Notes: generated by a model not told the origin, from the letters alone. A stretch of 64,000 bases of DNA from Lutjanus erythropterus (GCA_020091685.1 CM034599.1:32093920-32157919); one strand, 5' to 3'. Counted from the first letter of the stretch, positions 34,107 to 47,300 are shown. Program-made: numbers and translations.

Positions 34107-34499
34107 TAAGGCCGTTAATCTAATAATGAAAATCAAAAGTCATGTGCAGGACTTACAAGTTTGGCCATGTTTGAGTAAGATGTGAGTCACAGTGCTCCTG
34201 CAGTCAAAGTTTAAAAACTCATCTGAAACTAAGTATTCTGGCCAATACCTAATGTGAGAATTGAAATAACTTTTTACACAACCTTTTTTCACTACTATAT
34301 CTAATAACATGGTGTTCTATGCCATGCCGAACTGACATTGTAAAATTGAAGTAGGCCAGTAGTATACCCAAGACCTGGTAAATGCAAAAGTACTGGCAGC
34401 AATCTTTTCCTTCTGAACAACGCTTCCTGAGATTATGAACATCACTGACAGAAGGATAGGCCAACTTTCGATCACCATCAGAGGTGAGCCAACAGCTTT

Positions 34500-35083
34500 T
34501 AAATGCAAAATTGATGCTGCCATCTCATCTGTTCAAGCTACCACTAATGAGCATGCTAACAAGCTAACAGACTTGGAATCTAAGCGTCTAGTGCTGCTGT
34601 TACAATAGCAAAGATGGAGCAAGAAGTTGGGCACTTAAACAAAGTGGTGGACCAACTCTCCAGTAAGTACACCAATCCCGAGGAATGCAACAGGAAAAAA
34701 ACCTTGCAGATCTTTCATGTAAAAGAGGGAGCCTAAGTGGGTAGCACAATTCCAAAAAGACGAATATTACTTATTGGCTGATGTCACAGACCACTCGAGA
34801 CCAATCAGGGTGACAGCGAACCTTCTTGCCCCTTCTTTCTCAAAATGGATTCACAAGCAGGAAGAAATACTATGGAAGGCGGCTGAAATGGAGCAGATAA
34901 CTTTCACTGGACAGAGGATCCTGATAATCCCAGACTAACCCCCAGCGGTTGTGAAGCGGCGTTCCATGTTCAAAAGAGCGGAAGAGCCTGGAGTGAGGTT
35001 TGGTATGCAATGCCCAGCCAAACTACAGGTCACTGTCAATGGCAAAAGTTATGTAGTGTATCCTCAGCTTTTAGAATGAAGCA
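34500..35083 (+). mobile_element. Fish L1 ORF1 remnant
   Basis: Conceptual frames give a coiled-coil start, KIDAAISSVQATTNEHANKL then TDLES (34506-34580), and KMEQEVGHLNKVVDQLSSK. After a decayed RNA-recognition region come EMEQITFTGQRILIIPD, PPAVVKRRSMFKRAEEPGV, RFGMQCPAKLQVTVNGKSY and VVYPQLLE, which ends at a TGA near 35080. This order (coiled coil, RRM, C-terminal domain) is that of L1-type ORF1 proteins in fish. Stops and frameshifts are present. It is not continuous with the other L1 remnant at 1893-3350. Confidence 0.65.
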
Positions 35084-36135
35084 AAGGTTGCAACAGACTT
35101 GACCTGTTCAGAAAGTAGGGTAAGAGTGAGTGGGTTCAATGACATTTCCCTACTTCCTCAAATTCAGACTCATACAAAGTGACTGAAGGCCAATCTCGCC
35201 GTCTGCCCACAGGGCCAGCAGCAATTACAATGGCAAATGTACCATTCAACTTTCGCCAGGACCAAAGCACGGAACACAGTGAGCTTTTACCACAAGTCAG
35301 TCTTGGGAAAGGGAAGCCTGGAATAAATTGTAAACAGAGACAGGGGACAACTGAGGGAGGTAAATGTGGAGGGGGGTGAGGGGTGGAGGAGGGAGAGGCG
35401 TGATGAAGGGGAATGAGGAGAGAAAAAAAAGGACCAAAGGAAAAGATTCATTTACCCGCCAGTGTATAAAACAGCCACAACGGTGGGGACTGATAGTGAC
35501 TGAAATATCAAAGCCGGTAGTCTGCTGGGTAGGCTGGGAAGTGGCTGCCGCTGCTGTTTGATCCATCACACAGCCGCTTGTTTTTTTACTAAAAGCTTTG
35601 GAGAAGCCTCTGGGTGCCAGGGAGAAGTGAAGCAAGGTGGAGAATACATCCAATATCTCTCTGCCTCCCTCTCTCTGTCAGTTTGTCTCCCCACTTTTCT
35701 CTCTGCCTCTCATCTTGTACAAATTGTAAGAACTCCTTTAGGCACAGCGGGATAAGAAAGTATGCATTGCTGGGACAGGATGCGTGAAAACATTTGCTCT
35801 GTCTACGAATGTGTGTCTACCTGTTTCCTCTCGGATAAAAGTTTGATCTTCATCTTGCTCGCTGTATCACAGACAAACAGGGAGCATCTTTTGAGGGAGT
35901 GGGGAGCAGAGGGAAGTGGAGAAAACGATTTCTCCGTCTTCTCCGTGGCAGGTCTCTTGCGCTTGGAGGTGAACTGCCTCTGAGGAGGGATGAGATCAGT
36001 GAGCAGAGCCTGCAGCGAAACAGCCCAGTGCTGTCAGCCTGGTTACCACCTGGAAGCCAACCAAATGGAGGCGTCAACAGAAACCAGAGCTGTTTTCTCA
36101 ATCTGTTGGACTCTACTTGTTGACTCACTTTCAGG
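35084..36135. other. Intergenic; purine-rich and unique sequence
   Basis: 35340-35440 is a purine-rich (GGGAGG, GAGGAG) patch. 35440-36130 is unique sequence with modest GC content and several frames under 120 codons, none with recognisable motifs. Confidence 0.35.
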
Positions 36136-36197
36136 GGTGTATTTAGTCATTTTGGTGCCTAAGGCAAACACAGACATGAGGCCCTTTACCTTGCCTG

Positions 36198-36217
36198 CCC
36201 CCCCCCCCCCCCCCCCC
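36198..36217 (+). repeat. Poly-C run
   Basis: Twenty consecutive C residues. Assembly length may be unreliable. Confidence 0.9.
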
Positions 36218-36224
36218 TCCCTTG

Positions 36225-36400
36225 AATAAACTTTTATTCATGGTGGAGTGTTGATGATGAATTAAGGAGTCTCACAGCCTGAGGGAAAACGCTGCTCTGT
36301 GGTGTGTTGGTATAGCAGCAGATACTTGTGTATCTCTTGCCAGATGGAAGCAGCATGACCTGGCTGTGGCTGGGGTGGGTATTGTCTTTTAGTCATTCCC
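36225..36400 (-). mobile_element. LINE reverse-transcriptase C-terminal remnant, copy 1
   Basis: The minus strand encodes LKDNTHPSHSQVMLLPSGKR, then YTSICC, then SVFPQAVRLLNS. These follow the P-HP...LLPSGRRYR...NSFFPQAI-LLN signature at the C-terminus of fish L2/CR1-like LINE polyproteins. Only this tail is present, so it is a dead fragment. Confidence 0.6.
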
Positions 36401-39400
36401 AGCCAGCCAGATAGTAAGATAGCAATAGTTAGCCAGAGATGCTAACAATTGCAGAGTATGTTAGAGCAGATGAAGATTCCCCACACGTGTGCGCTTGTGT
36501 TTTACGTATCTGGAAAACTACAGAAAAAGTGAAAAATTGTTTGTCTTCGACCCCTATGAACACCACTTTAACATGTAGAGAATGTACCGAACTTGACAGG
36601 CTTGCCGTGCCTTAGTTATGGTTGCTAATCTATGATTGGACAGTCACTGCTTGCTAGAAAAGCTTAACAAAGGGTCAGTGGCCAACCTTTTCCTAATGCT
36701 AAGTTCCCCTGAGGACTTCTTTGTTTGGCGAACTCAACAACCAGAGAAGCTGCAGAGCGTTTCTGTATCTGAACAGCCAGAAATCAATCATCTTTCTATA
36801 AAAGACACTCACTAAAAGCTGACCCATTATTGATTTTCCTGTCTCAGTCAACTTTAATCACAACGACATGATGTACATAAAAGAAAAGTGGCTCTCAGCA
36901 TTAAGCCTTGAGGAAACTAATACATGGATTTGGCAACAGGCTGCAATTCCTTAAATTTTGTGGATTTTACCGCTGATGCTTTAAATCAGTCAGATTTAAT
37001 GAAACCCATTAACTCCCTGCAGCTCTGCGGGTAGTCGGCTAGATATTGAGGCTGAAATATCAAAAAGCTCAGAGTATATTTCAGCCCGTAAGTAAACATT
37101 GAACATGAGCCCAGGCACGTAAACACACACTACAACCATAATCACTTGAGTCGGGGAAGTTTTGCCAGGGTTTTGGACATATGAGCACTCCCTGGGGAGC
37201 CCTAGCTTAGGGAAGCTCATCGGGCTGCAGCAGAGAGTAACTCTATTTCTCTGTCTTTCTCTTCCTTCCTTCATCGTTTCCTCCCACCGGAGACCTCTGA
37301 GAGATTAACTACAGATCAGCTGGGAGATAGCACTGCAGACACAGTGACTCACTAAACAGCATCAGAGAGCGGCACACTGTGGATGACGTGCACTGTATGT
37401 GTGTTTATGTGTCAGACAGATGATGTATCACATGATAGAACAAATGGGTTAGGATGCACACAAAAGATGCTTTGTTGGATTTAGGGACCATATATATCAT
37501 TCCATGTTTAGGGTCAGTTGTGTAGAAGGGGAAATTCTCCATGGCCTATGTGGATATAAAATCAATGTTGATGGTAAATGTAAGTATTTAAAGCAATAAT
37601 TTTCTCAGTGCATGCCACTATCAGATAAAGTTAGTTAGAATGTTACACAATATTTTCAACAGATTAATTATCGGCTCTGACTATTTCTTTCTACACATAG
37701 CTAATTTGTTAACTTCAGTGCATGTCTATCAAGTTCATTTATATACAGCAGCAACACACATGCATCCTACAACAAAGCTAATGCTCACTGAGCTAGCACT
37801 GCTGTACACATTTCTGCAAAAATCAACATGAAAAAAAAACAGCTTCCAACCTACTACTCTGATTATTTTATTGGCTGAAAATGCGGCATACCGTTCACAC
37901 AGTTTTTCTTGACTGTACCTTTATATACAATATTAGTTTAACATTGCCTCAGCCTGTGGGACACACAACACGCTGACACAAAGTTCAACAGGCTAACCTT
38001 CAAAATAAACAGTGAAACAGCATAAAACCTGGCAAAATTTACTAATTTAAATTCACAGACAGCAGGTTACGATCCCTCTTTAAGCTTGTACTGTTGCCAG
38101 CCATCATTGAAAAAGCAAGCAGTCCAGAGTAGATGCCCACACACATTCCACTTTTCCAGTTGCCCTGCTATATCCTCTTGTACATCTCATGTGCAAGAAA
38201 AAAAAAGTTTTTTGCACAAAGACTTTATTGCTTCAGCTGACTACACTTAACCATCAACGCTGATCGGACATGCACACAAAATGTAGCAAATGTTCAAGGG
38301 AACACACAATGCATTGTGGGAAAACACACCATGCTACAATGCCTTGTTGGATTTAGAGAAGACTGACATGACACCTAGCTGGATTTTGGTGATACAACTT
38401 TGATGCCCAGTTAGATGTAGGGAACACAGGTTAAAAAAAGACACACAAAGTCAATGAAATGACCAAAAAACTAAACTCTTCTTTTTTTCAGGTGTGCCCG
38501 CTGAAATTGATGCAACTGCAACTGCACATTATTATGTTCAAAGGCTGCACTGGAACAAAAAGGTACGGTTTCTTCTTACACACTCCTTAGAGAGATTCCA
38601 ACTCATGAAATTTGGTTAGTTTTGTACAATTTCCTGAAATGAAATTAAATACAATCACACGTTGCTAGCATATGCAGCCTGGCTGCTCTGACTGCCAATG
38701 CCTGGATCACATTAGTGTGATATTGTGCACCTTGAATACTTTTTCTTCCCCAAGCCAGGACATGTAGAGGACTGTCACACCAGCCTTTTCTGAAAGGCTT
38801 CAGAAGTTTAGGTCCTGATTCACAGTAGGATATATCATTCATTCACCCACTCTGTTCAACTGGAGGTGAGGTACATTGCCACTTCAGCAGGTTTCCCACC
38901 GCTCACTCGATACATATTTAACAAGCTGTCTGCACCAATCTCCAGCTAAGGCTCCTCAAAATTCGTGTGGAAAATGGATTTGGTGTGGTGTGTAGGAAAA
39001 GTTAAACAAGCATGAAAAATGGATGAAAGGTTTTGACCATATCCTTCCCTGTATTTGCTATCATTAGAGAATGACTTTACTTTGCTCCAGGGCTATAAAT
39101 TCACTTCTTTTCAAAAATGAGATTCAATCATTTGCAAAGAAGTGGCATTTACTCTTAAAAAAAAATGAGAGAAGAACAAAATCAGCTTAGCCTGTACTGC
39201 CTGGATCCTCTATATTTTAGAGGGATTAAATGATGACCTTAAAGTAATGATTTTTAATGGATGCATGCATAGTATTGCGGAAGAAAATCCCCCAGCGTTA
39301 TACAATCAAGCAAGAGGATAAACACTTTTTCACATTTGCTCAAATGCGTATCAATTTACAAAAGAAAGCTGCTTAGCATAAAGCCGCTGTTAGAAACTCC

Positions 39401-41479
39401 CTCCATCTGTAACGATGAAAATCTACTGTCACACATAATCAGAGATATTACATTTCGAGCCTACATAATTAATCAGCAAGTCGGTGAATAACTTATGATC
39501 CGAGTCATAAATTATATTTAGCCAAGTCATTACTAGGGGTGAACTCAAGACACGACTGCTTTTCTCACATGAAAGTAATACGCTGGATCGCCTCAGCATG
39601 TCTTCATTTATGAACCAAATTATACATATATTCACTTACAACGTCTCTCTCAGTTTATGCAAATCTTCTCGAGGTACTTTCTAATCATCTCTTCTGTTTT
39701 ATTATGAACATCTTGTCTGAGTACACAAAGTGATAAAGGCTGTAGAGTGAAGTGTGTGTCTGCAACAGTGTGTGTCTCGCAGTGTCAGTTTGCTTGTACG
39801 TGGCATCCTGTTGTCTCAGTTTCCATGAGACCTGTGAATGTGTCTGCTTTGCATGTAAACATTCAGGAATTACATTATGTATGAATGCAAATCCAGCTCG
39901 TGCAAATATTAATGTACAAGCTTACAAAGTACATTCACAATTATGCAAACGTTTATTTAAGATAGACTTATCCTCCTACTTGCCGACCTTGAGACCTAAA
40001 AAATAATGAGGATTTCACAACTAAAGCGGGGCGTCTGAGGGTATTCCTGCAGAAATTTCACCAATTACAAATATGGTGGCCGATATAGTGAATTTTTGAG
40101 CTGCAGTGAAAGCGGATCTTTTCCAAGTAGTTTATGCACTAATTGTGCACTGAAATGAGAATGCAAAGGCACTCAGATGGCATATCCGGCCGACATATCA
40201 GCTGATCAATCAGCTCTGGTTGTGATTACAAAAAGGGGAAAAAATAGTGTGTAAATTTGTAGTAAATCAGGAGAAATATGGGAGAACAGTGACCCCGGAT
40301 GAAACCCAGAGAGGGCAATGAAAACCAGGAGTCTCTAGGGTTGGCAAGTATGCTGATCACTTGTGTGGAATGTATGCATAGTCTAACGTGACCTGAAATT
40401 GTCTGCACAAATAAACTACTAGTGTTAGAAATGCAATGCATCTATAAGTGAACCTGCAACCTCGCAAAATAACAACACTTGTATAAAACATATGTCAGCA
40501 CTTTGTGTGTCCACACACCGTCACTGTTAAGGTAACTTGTTAGAGGTGGCTAAAAATAAGAGGAAGAGGAAGAGTTGACCCACAACAAAGGAGGGAATCA
40601 GAAGCCTTCCTGCGAGAAGGAGCAGCATCTAAAGCAACATGTTCTCTCATTTGCCTGGAGTAGATGCACGCATGAAAAGCTCCAAGTCTCTTTACATGCA
40701 AATCCAGTCTGTGTCTATGAGTGTGTTTTATCTCGGGGGCTGCTGTTTGCTAATCAAGAGCCTTGTGAAAGCCAGGGGAGCGTTATAAGAAGCCGGGTAT
40801 AATACGCCCGCTCACAGCCCTCTCTCTCTATTTGAACACACGCTCATTTTACAGCCTTTTAACTTTCAATCTGCCCGTCGTTGATTTTCTATTCTTCCCA
40901 CCCGTTTGTTATTCAGCAAGACTCTCAGTGGCTCTTTGAATGTATGCACTGTATTAACACTTGAGATAATGCATATCAGCGCTGCTCAAAGGGACAGAAC
41001 ACTGGCAATTTTTCTTTTTTTGGGGGGGGGTGGGGTGTTGTCTGTAGAGAGCCGGAACGATCACATCTTGTTGTACACTCTGCACAGCAGCAGTGATTGG
41101 CATCAAAGAATAATGATGTACGATCTGTGACAAGATTTATGTCTTAACTAAAAATTCTTCCACCACTTCACAAGGTCCTTGCCAACGTCAAGGAGAAAAT
41201 ATAGCAGAGAAAAATGAGCGGGCTGCATTCCCTGTCCCTCAACAAGTACAGCTGACATGCCATTGGTTAAATGTTTAGAACTCAGACTTATGGATTAATG
41301 CACATCACTTGTGACTTAATTCTTTCAGAGATTTATACTACATTGGACCCCATATACAGTGCAAAAGGACAGTTCATGTACAAAACATGTGGATGTTTCT
41401 TTGCATACATCTACTATTGGAAATCTGTGAATACTTTGCCATTCTTATTTACTCTGAAATCAGGTTTATAATAAAACAG
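36401..41479. other. Long intergenic stretch without a recognised gene
   Basis: No protein-like frame is found. 38492-38562 is bracketed by a good acceptor and donor and is discussed as a finding. 39200-39660 and 40560-40960 are complex unique sequence and possible conserved elements. A T/G run lies at 41011-41030. 36960-37300 has a 92-codon minus frame with no recognisable motif. Confidence 0.35.
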
Positions 41480-42150
41480 AGCTAGCTAGCAAGTATAAAG
41501 CTATAATGTTGATATTGATGATGGGCTATTTGAATGGTTTGCCTCATGTTTGTCAGAAAGCATTTTTCTCTGTTACCAGTGATCATTATGTCTCCTAATC
41601 TGCCATGTGGTGTACCCCAGGGTTCAATCCTTGGTCCTCTTCTTTTCTCCTTGTAAACTCTCTTTCTTGGTTCATTAGTTAGTCCATTTAAGTGCATTTC
41701 TTGTTCGCAGATGATATACGGCACTTTCTTTCAAACCGAATAACCCCAGTAAATTCTCCACCTTGCAAGATTGTCTAACAGCTTCAAAGACTGGATGTCA
41801 GATAACTTTCTCAGACTTAACCCTGACTTGCCTAATCGTAGGCCCTGAGAGCATTAATAAAAATTATACCAGTGCTAACAACAAATGTTAAGTGAGCCAC
41901 AAGAAACTATGAGTTTTCTTTGACCAACACATGAACTGAGTGCCACATAAAGAAAGTTGTCCAGTCGGGTTTCTTTCTACTAAGAAATACAGAATTGCAA
42001 AAATTAAACCTCTTACTTTTTCAAGTTCTGGAAAAAAACCTCTTTTCTTTGTTTTCTCACTTCTTGATTATTATTTTTCACTGTTCACCACCCTCTTCTG
42101 TGTCTCAGTTTCAGTTGGTCCAAACTGCAGCTGTTAGGGCACACATGTAG
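41480..42150 (+). mobile_element. L2-like LINE remnant, reverse-transcriptase part
   Basis: The + strand in shifting frames gives FEWFASCLSES near 41530. It continues with a region equivalent to the polymerase GVPQGS-LGPLLF box (nucleotides CAGGGTTCAATCCTTGGTCC, 41620-41640) and then the YADD region (TTCGCAGATGAT near 41705). SKFSTLQDCL, VGPESINK and QLVQTAAVRAH (about 42110-42150) follow. This is the order of fish L2 elements. Many stops and frameshifts are present. Confidence 0.65.
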
Positions 42151-42615
42151 TGTGCACTGAAATTTAGGTACTTTTTCAATACATTTATGATAAAAACAGT
42201 TCAGATTAAAATTTCCAGATGTTCCATACTTCTTGTAGGTCAATACTGGTGTGTTCACGCTGAAAGTAAAGTAAATTTTCACCTCGCGCAGGCACTGGGA
42301 CTCTGTGTTTGTGTTCAGTTCAGCCTCTGACTGAACTGTGCACTCAAGAGACTCTGGTTCTTTCGGTCATTTCCTTCCAGTCTCACCTCTTTATTCCCCT
42401 CTTCTGTCGGTCCATCTGTATGTTCATGAAGTAAAGTACATTGGATCAGAGCAGAATCCGATGTGGCTTGCAGTGTTTCTTCCTTGGGAAGCTCCGCCTC
42501 TGCCCCTGACCATATCCTCCGACGCTCCTCGGAGCTCAGCAGTTGTCTGTCAGTGAGCGGTGGCTCCACTCCGCCTGGTCCTTGCAACATATTAAGTTTT
42601 TTTTGTATGTCCAGG
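42150..42615 (-). other. Insertion of unknown origin inside the L2 remnant
   Basis: The L2 reading is continuous in family order before 42150 and after 42615, but the 465 bases between do not belong to it. On the minus strand they hold a 91-codon open frame (42590-42315) that includes GGVEPPLTDRQLLSSEERRR and WSGAEAELPKEETLQA. This is more GC-rich and acidic than its surroundings and not recognised. The ends carry weakly inverted GTAGTGT words. It could be a transposon, a retro-copied transcript fragment, or part of an L2 variant. Confidence 0.35.
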
Positions 42616-42815
42616 ATGGTGTCAAAGTCAATTTTGATATCGTAACGACACTACACACGTCACACAGGTACTGGCCAATCTACACTGGTTACTCAAAGAA
42701 CTTAGAATTGAGGTTTTTATTGCTTATACTTGTTGTTTTTTGTTACTATTTTTCTGCATAGTTTGCACTGCACAGCACCTTGTAACTGTGGTTTCAAAAG
42801 GCGAAAAATGTGTTA
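42616..42815 (+). mobile_element. L2-like LINE remnant, 3' part
   Basis: CACACGTCACACAGGTACTGG encodes the HVTQVLANLHWLLKELRIE-like tail (consensus H--PVLASLHWLPV--RI) near 42650-42710. GCACTGCACAGCACCTTGTA at about 42765 corresponds to the L2 3' tail (AAGCACTTTGTAA). It continues the remnant at 41480-42150 across the insertion. Confidence 0.6.
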
Positions 42816-45800
42816 CTTACTTACAGCTTTTGAGCATGTCCATTTATCCCCTAATAACTGCTTAGTGGTCAGCCTGCTGAAACATGAAGCAGCTCCGGTG
42901 ATCAAAAAAAAAAATCCAGCAAAGTCTCTTTGGGTAAATAAAGGGAAAGAAATCAAAGATAAGCTCTGATATGATTCTTCATAATGCCCTCTATTAAGTG
43001 ACTGCTGTCCTCTATCCACGCGTCCTCCAGACCATGAGGACGGATACGGGCTCTTGTGTGCAGCTCCCTCATTACACAGACAGTCCTCTCTGCTGCCTGC
43101 CATCAGCCTGTTTATGCTGCCTTCTATGTTTACCCTCTCTGTTAACATTGTGCTCATTATTCTGCGTAGCTGCAGATATGCGTGGAAAACAAGCTGAGAG
43201 AAGTCTCCCTTTCTCTCTCTCGCTGTTGCTCCCTTTCGGTGTCACTCGCTCACTTATTCACGCGTTCTAACAAGCGAGATCCTGGGTGGGGAGGCCCTCC
43301 CCTGTGACAGTTTTGTCACATTGTGTCAGCCTGTTGAGTGCCACTGAGAAAACATCACCTCCGCTAATGTGGCATTGTGTGACATGGCCTTCGAGGTTGA
43401 AAAATCTGCCACTTGTGAGCAGTTACAGGGTACATTACCACATGGCCGTGCGCTGGAGGAAGCCCTGAGCGAGACTCAAGCGAAAGTTAGAGGGAGAATA
43501 GGCTTTGTGTTTGTCTGGAGGGGCGGGGGCGGTGGAGAGGTGGCTGTTTGGGGACTTGGCACAAGTGATGACTGCAGCTTCTGGGGTTTGGTGGCTCGGG
43601 TGCTAATTGCAGCGTGACCGGGGGGAATACTTTTCTGTCTTTCACGAAACGGCAGAAAAACGAGACCACTCACACCCCATCAATCTTGGCCTATCCTCAA
43701 GTTATATGCATTCAAACTGGGGTCATACGTGAACAGACAGTTACACAGTCTATCCTTAACTGCCTCTTTTTTGCAAGACTTTGATACTAATCCCTAAGCA
43801 AGTAATTCAACCTTTTTCTTTGCCTCCCCTCCTGCACTGAGCTATAGGTCACACCGCAGTCTAATCACTGGCACACCCTGTCATGCAAATCATGCAAAAT
43901 ATATTACAAAGTAATTTAAAAATTAATATTTTACATAATCCACTCCATTTTGCTTAAAGGAGTGCACTGACCTTTGAGCAAATAAGCTTTTAATTAACTA
44001 AACAGTTTGATGAAAAGGTTTGCAGATTCTCATCTGTGGGTTTAGTGTTTAGTGCACTGGTGGTTTAAGGATGAATGAAGCAAAATACAGAACTGCATAA
44101 TTATAATAGATAATAGATTTAGATTTTAAGATAAGCACCTATTTGCTTTTCCAGGTAAGAGTTAGATGGCTGGCCTTTTGCAGACATAAAAGAAATGCAT
44201 CTGCCTGCACCTCTAAAGCTCACTAATTAACACGTTATATCATGATTGTTTTGTGCAAAACACAATGTTTTGTTTATGGTTATGCGATTAATGTGTCAAA
44301 CTATTTCTTGGCTTGCTGTTTCCAACTATTTCTGTTGTGTAACCAATCATATTTAACAGATATGAGCGTGGTATCGATCTTCTTATTTAACTATTCTTCT
44401 TTTAACTGTTTGAGAGGCTCAAAACAGCATTTTCTGAAAGTTTGTCAGAAACATTACCTCAATGATTAATCTATGATCTACATATCCAGCTAGTTAGCTC
44501 CTAAATTTACTAGCCTGATGTGGCATTTTACTTGCCCCAGGCAAGTGGGAAATCTTTATTGTTGAACCCTGCACAGGTAAGGAAGGCTGTGTTAAGTTGC
44601 ATTAAACTGCCCTTTCTGTTTTGTTTTTACTTTAATGTATGCTGTGGCCACCAAAAATGTACTTTTGCCACCAAATTTAGGGGCTAGCAACTCACAGGGT
44701 CAGTGTTTAAGAATATTAGCGTGTATTTCTGATAATACTACAGGTGCTACTAAGTGTGTAGTGAGTATAGTCATCACAGTTATAAACTCAAATGACGTCT
44801 TCCCTTTATCCTTCCAGCAGCCGACGGAAATCGAAGTGTGGTTCTTGGGAAATATCGACCGCCTTTGGGGTCTTTTATGAAAAGCTCTGCTGTCACAACA
44901 TCTGTTGATGTGATTTGGAGAAGCAGAGAGCGTTGTTACTTTAGCATCAGGGAGGGCACCAGACATCAAGGATCAATAAAAACCATTATGGCATTTCTCT
45001 CAAAATGTTGAGCAATGCCTGGAACCAAAACAAGAAAACTGGGAATTCTTGACTGAAGGATCCTCAGAGTAAAAAAGAAAAAAAAGGAATAGAGAAAAAA
45101 GAATGGGAACAGAAACACATCCCCTCGTGGCTTACAATAATTCAAAGAAACATAGCTTTTTATGATGACATTTAACGTGACATTTATCCACATCAATCTC
45201 TTAACTCAATTTATTTCACTAAAATAGCAGGTCACATTGCTAATTTCGCCCTGAATGATGCCTGTAATAAAAACCGTACTGCCTGTTCAAGGGCTGCCAA
45301 TAAATTCAGCTCTCTCACCCACACAGCTCTGGGGCCAATCTTTCTGTTTGATTAAACTTTGCTCCCCAGTGGTATGAAATATCCAAAGGCACTTAGATTT
45401 ACAGCCTACTCCGTTAAATTATTGACACCTTGCTGTGCTTGCTATCAGTTTCTTGACTAATCCTGTGTTGTTACCTTGTGTATTTAAGTTGGTGACTTCC
45501 ATTTGACTTTCAGTGATAAACTCCTCTAGAATGATTCATTATGGCTCGATGGCAGCGGCTATGCACATGTTTGCATTAAGCATGCAATATCTGATAGGCT
45601 CATGCTAAGTCTGTGCCAGTCTATAAATAATTGTCTGTGTTCAACATGAAACAAACAGCTGTTGTCTTTGAAGCAAAGATACGGAGCGCTGGCTCTGCGA
45701 TAGATCTAAATAACACGAGCTGTGCAGATAGCATGCAGCGAGGGAAAACAAGAGAGATGAAGAGGGGAAGAAAGGCTGAGAAAAAGAGCGAGAGGGTGGG

Positions 45801-46394
45801 AGAGAATAAGGGGGGCAAGAGATGAAGGGAGTGTGTTAGGAGGCTCTCAGGCAGGGAGGATGTGTAAGCTCTGTCTGTGGAGTGAGCAGGTTAATTTTTC
45901 ATGCGGCGGTTTGCAGGGCCCGGCCCAGGCAATCCTATAGCTGGCCACGGTTTCCCGAGAGAGAGCTTGTTGCTCGAGGCCCCCGGGCGGGTTTCTTGTT
46001 GAGTCTGCCTGCAAATTGCCACCAAACTAGTGAATTACTCCATGATGTGTCACAGAGTCAGCCGAAAGCCCTATAGGCATAGAGCCACGGACTTGTGTTT
46101 TCCTTCATAGTAATTCCTCAATGACAGCTAGGGCAGCAAATTGAGATGTCTAAGTCAGAATCCAACGAGTCCATATTCAAAACAGCTGGTTGCCATTGCT
46201 GCTAGAGTTTCTGATGGGTTCAATATATGATGACAGTGCTGCTGTTGGTTTAACAAGCAAGGGCAAATCATTTTGGGGAAAATATTGGGATAATTTGCCA
46301 GGACAACTGCAAATTTGTGACTTTCCTCCCAAGAAGAAGAGTCTAAGGCTGTGTGTGTGCTCTGTGGGGCTTTACTCACTCACAGTGGATCTTT
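42816..46394. other. Intergenic; unique sequence with some complex blocks
   Basis: No gene recognised. 43470-43640 has a G-rich + strand (GGGGCGGGGGCGGTGG) and low-complexity frames. 45200-45660 and 45880-46080 are complex and non-repetitive (TTCATGCGGCGGTTTGC, GGCAATCCTATAGCTGG) and could be conserved elements. Confidence 0.35.
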
Positions 46395-46945
46395 GAGCTG
46401 TGCTGGCATGTTAAACATCTTAATCTAGGATGTCAGCATGATAACATGCCAATTAGCACTAAATAAAGAATGTCTATGACTAGTGGGAAAATCATTATTT
46501 TTGCAGGTATTTCATTCCTCCAATAGTTGAATTTCTGGACAAAATTTGAGTCAATCTGTTGAGTAGATGTTGAGATATTTCACAAAATAACTGAATAATC
46601 TGACATGCTGGTGGCGCTAAAGACAATGTCATGGAATCACCAAAGTCATTTGGACTTACCCTCTGTGCACCATGGATATCTGTACCAAATTTTGACATTA
46701 ATCCATCTGATAGATGTTGAGATGTTTCCTCAAAAGAAAAAAGAAATACCCTGTTTGTTGCATTAGAGGTAAAGGGTGATCACCAGGGTCTGCAGAATTC
46801 ATCCTCTGGGGACCATGAATTTCTGCGCAAAATTTAACAGCAATTTAACAGCAATCCATTTGTTGAGATATGATAAGTGGTGGACTGACAGACCCACCCA
46901 CCGTCTGATGAACTGACAATGCCATCCCTAGAGTCATTGGAGAAT
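46395..46945 (+). repeat. Interspersed repeat family C, copy 4
   Basis: The fullest copy here. It has GGCATGTTAAACATC, TCAGCATGATAACATGCC, TTTTTGCAGGTATTTCATTC, GGTGGCGCTAAAGACAATGTC, GGAATCACCAAAGTCATTTG and TACCAAATTTTGACATTAAT. It ends in GTGGTGGACTGACAGACC-type sequence with GCCATCCCTAGAG. The duplicated 3' module (46530-46740 and 46770-46945) suggests an internal tandem repeat. Confidence 0.6.
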
Positions 46946-47300
46946 ATGGCCCAAATAGTGCAGGATTGGTTTAAAGTTGGTGAGGGTTGCAGCCAGGCGG
47001 AGACGTGCCACGCTTGGTGGAATCAAACGGTAACGCATGCAACTCTGCCAACAGCAAAAGTTGATCTGCAGTGAGAACATAATGATGTCCAGGGCAGTTT
47101 GAGTCAGGAATGATTAATTAATAACTGCTTTATTGCAAAATTTCCATCGTACAAGAGAATAATTTATCACACATTCTGTAAAGCTACAGTCACCTTAGGT
47201 CTATATATGACAATTCCTCTTGTCCCCTCATAGACCCATAGTTATTTTTTTACTTTTTCTGAACCATAACTGTGACCTGTCTTTCACCAAATTGTTTGAG
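46946..47300. other. Intergenic sequence, nothing recognised
   Basis: No coding or repeat signal is clear. Confidence 0.35.

Noticed and set aside
35297-35653. 118-codon minus frame
   Set aside because: It is Ser/Pro-rich because it reads through a purine-rich low-complexity patch. No motif or splice support.
42813-43157. 114-codon minus frame following the L2 remnant
   Set aside because: No recognisable motif and average composition, with part of it at the L2 boundary. Consistent with a chance frame.
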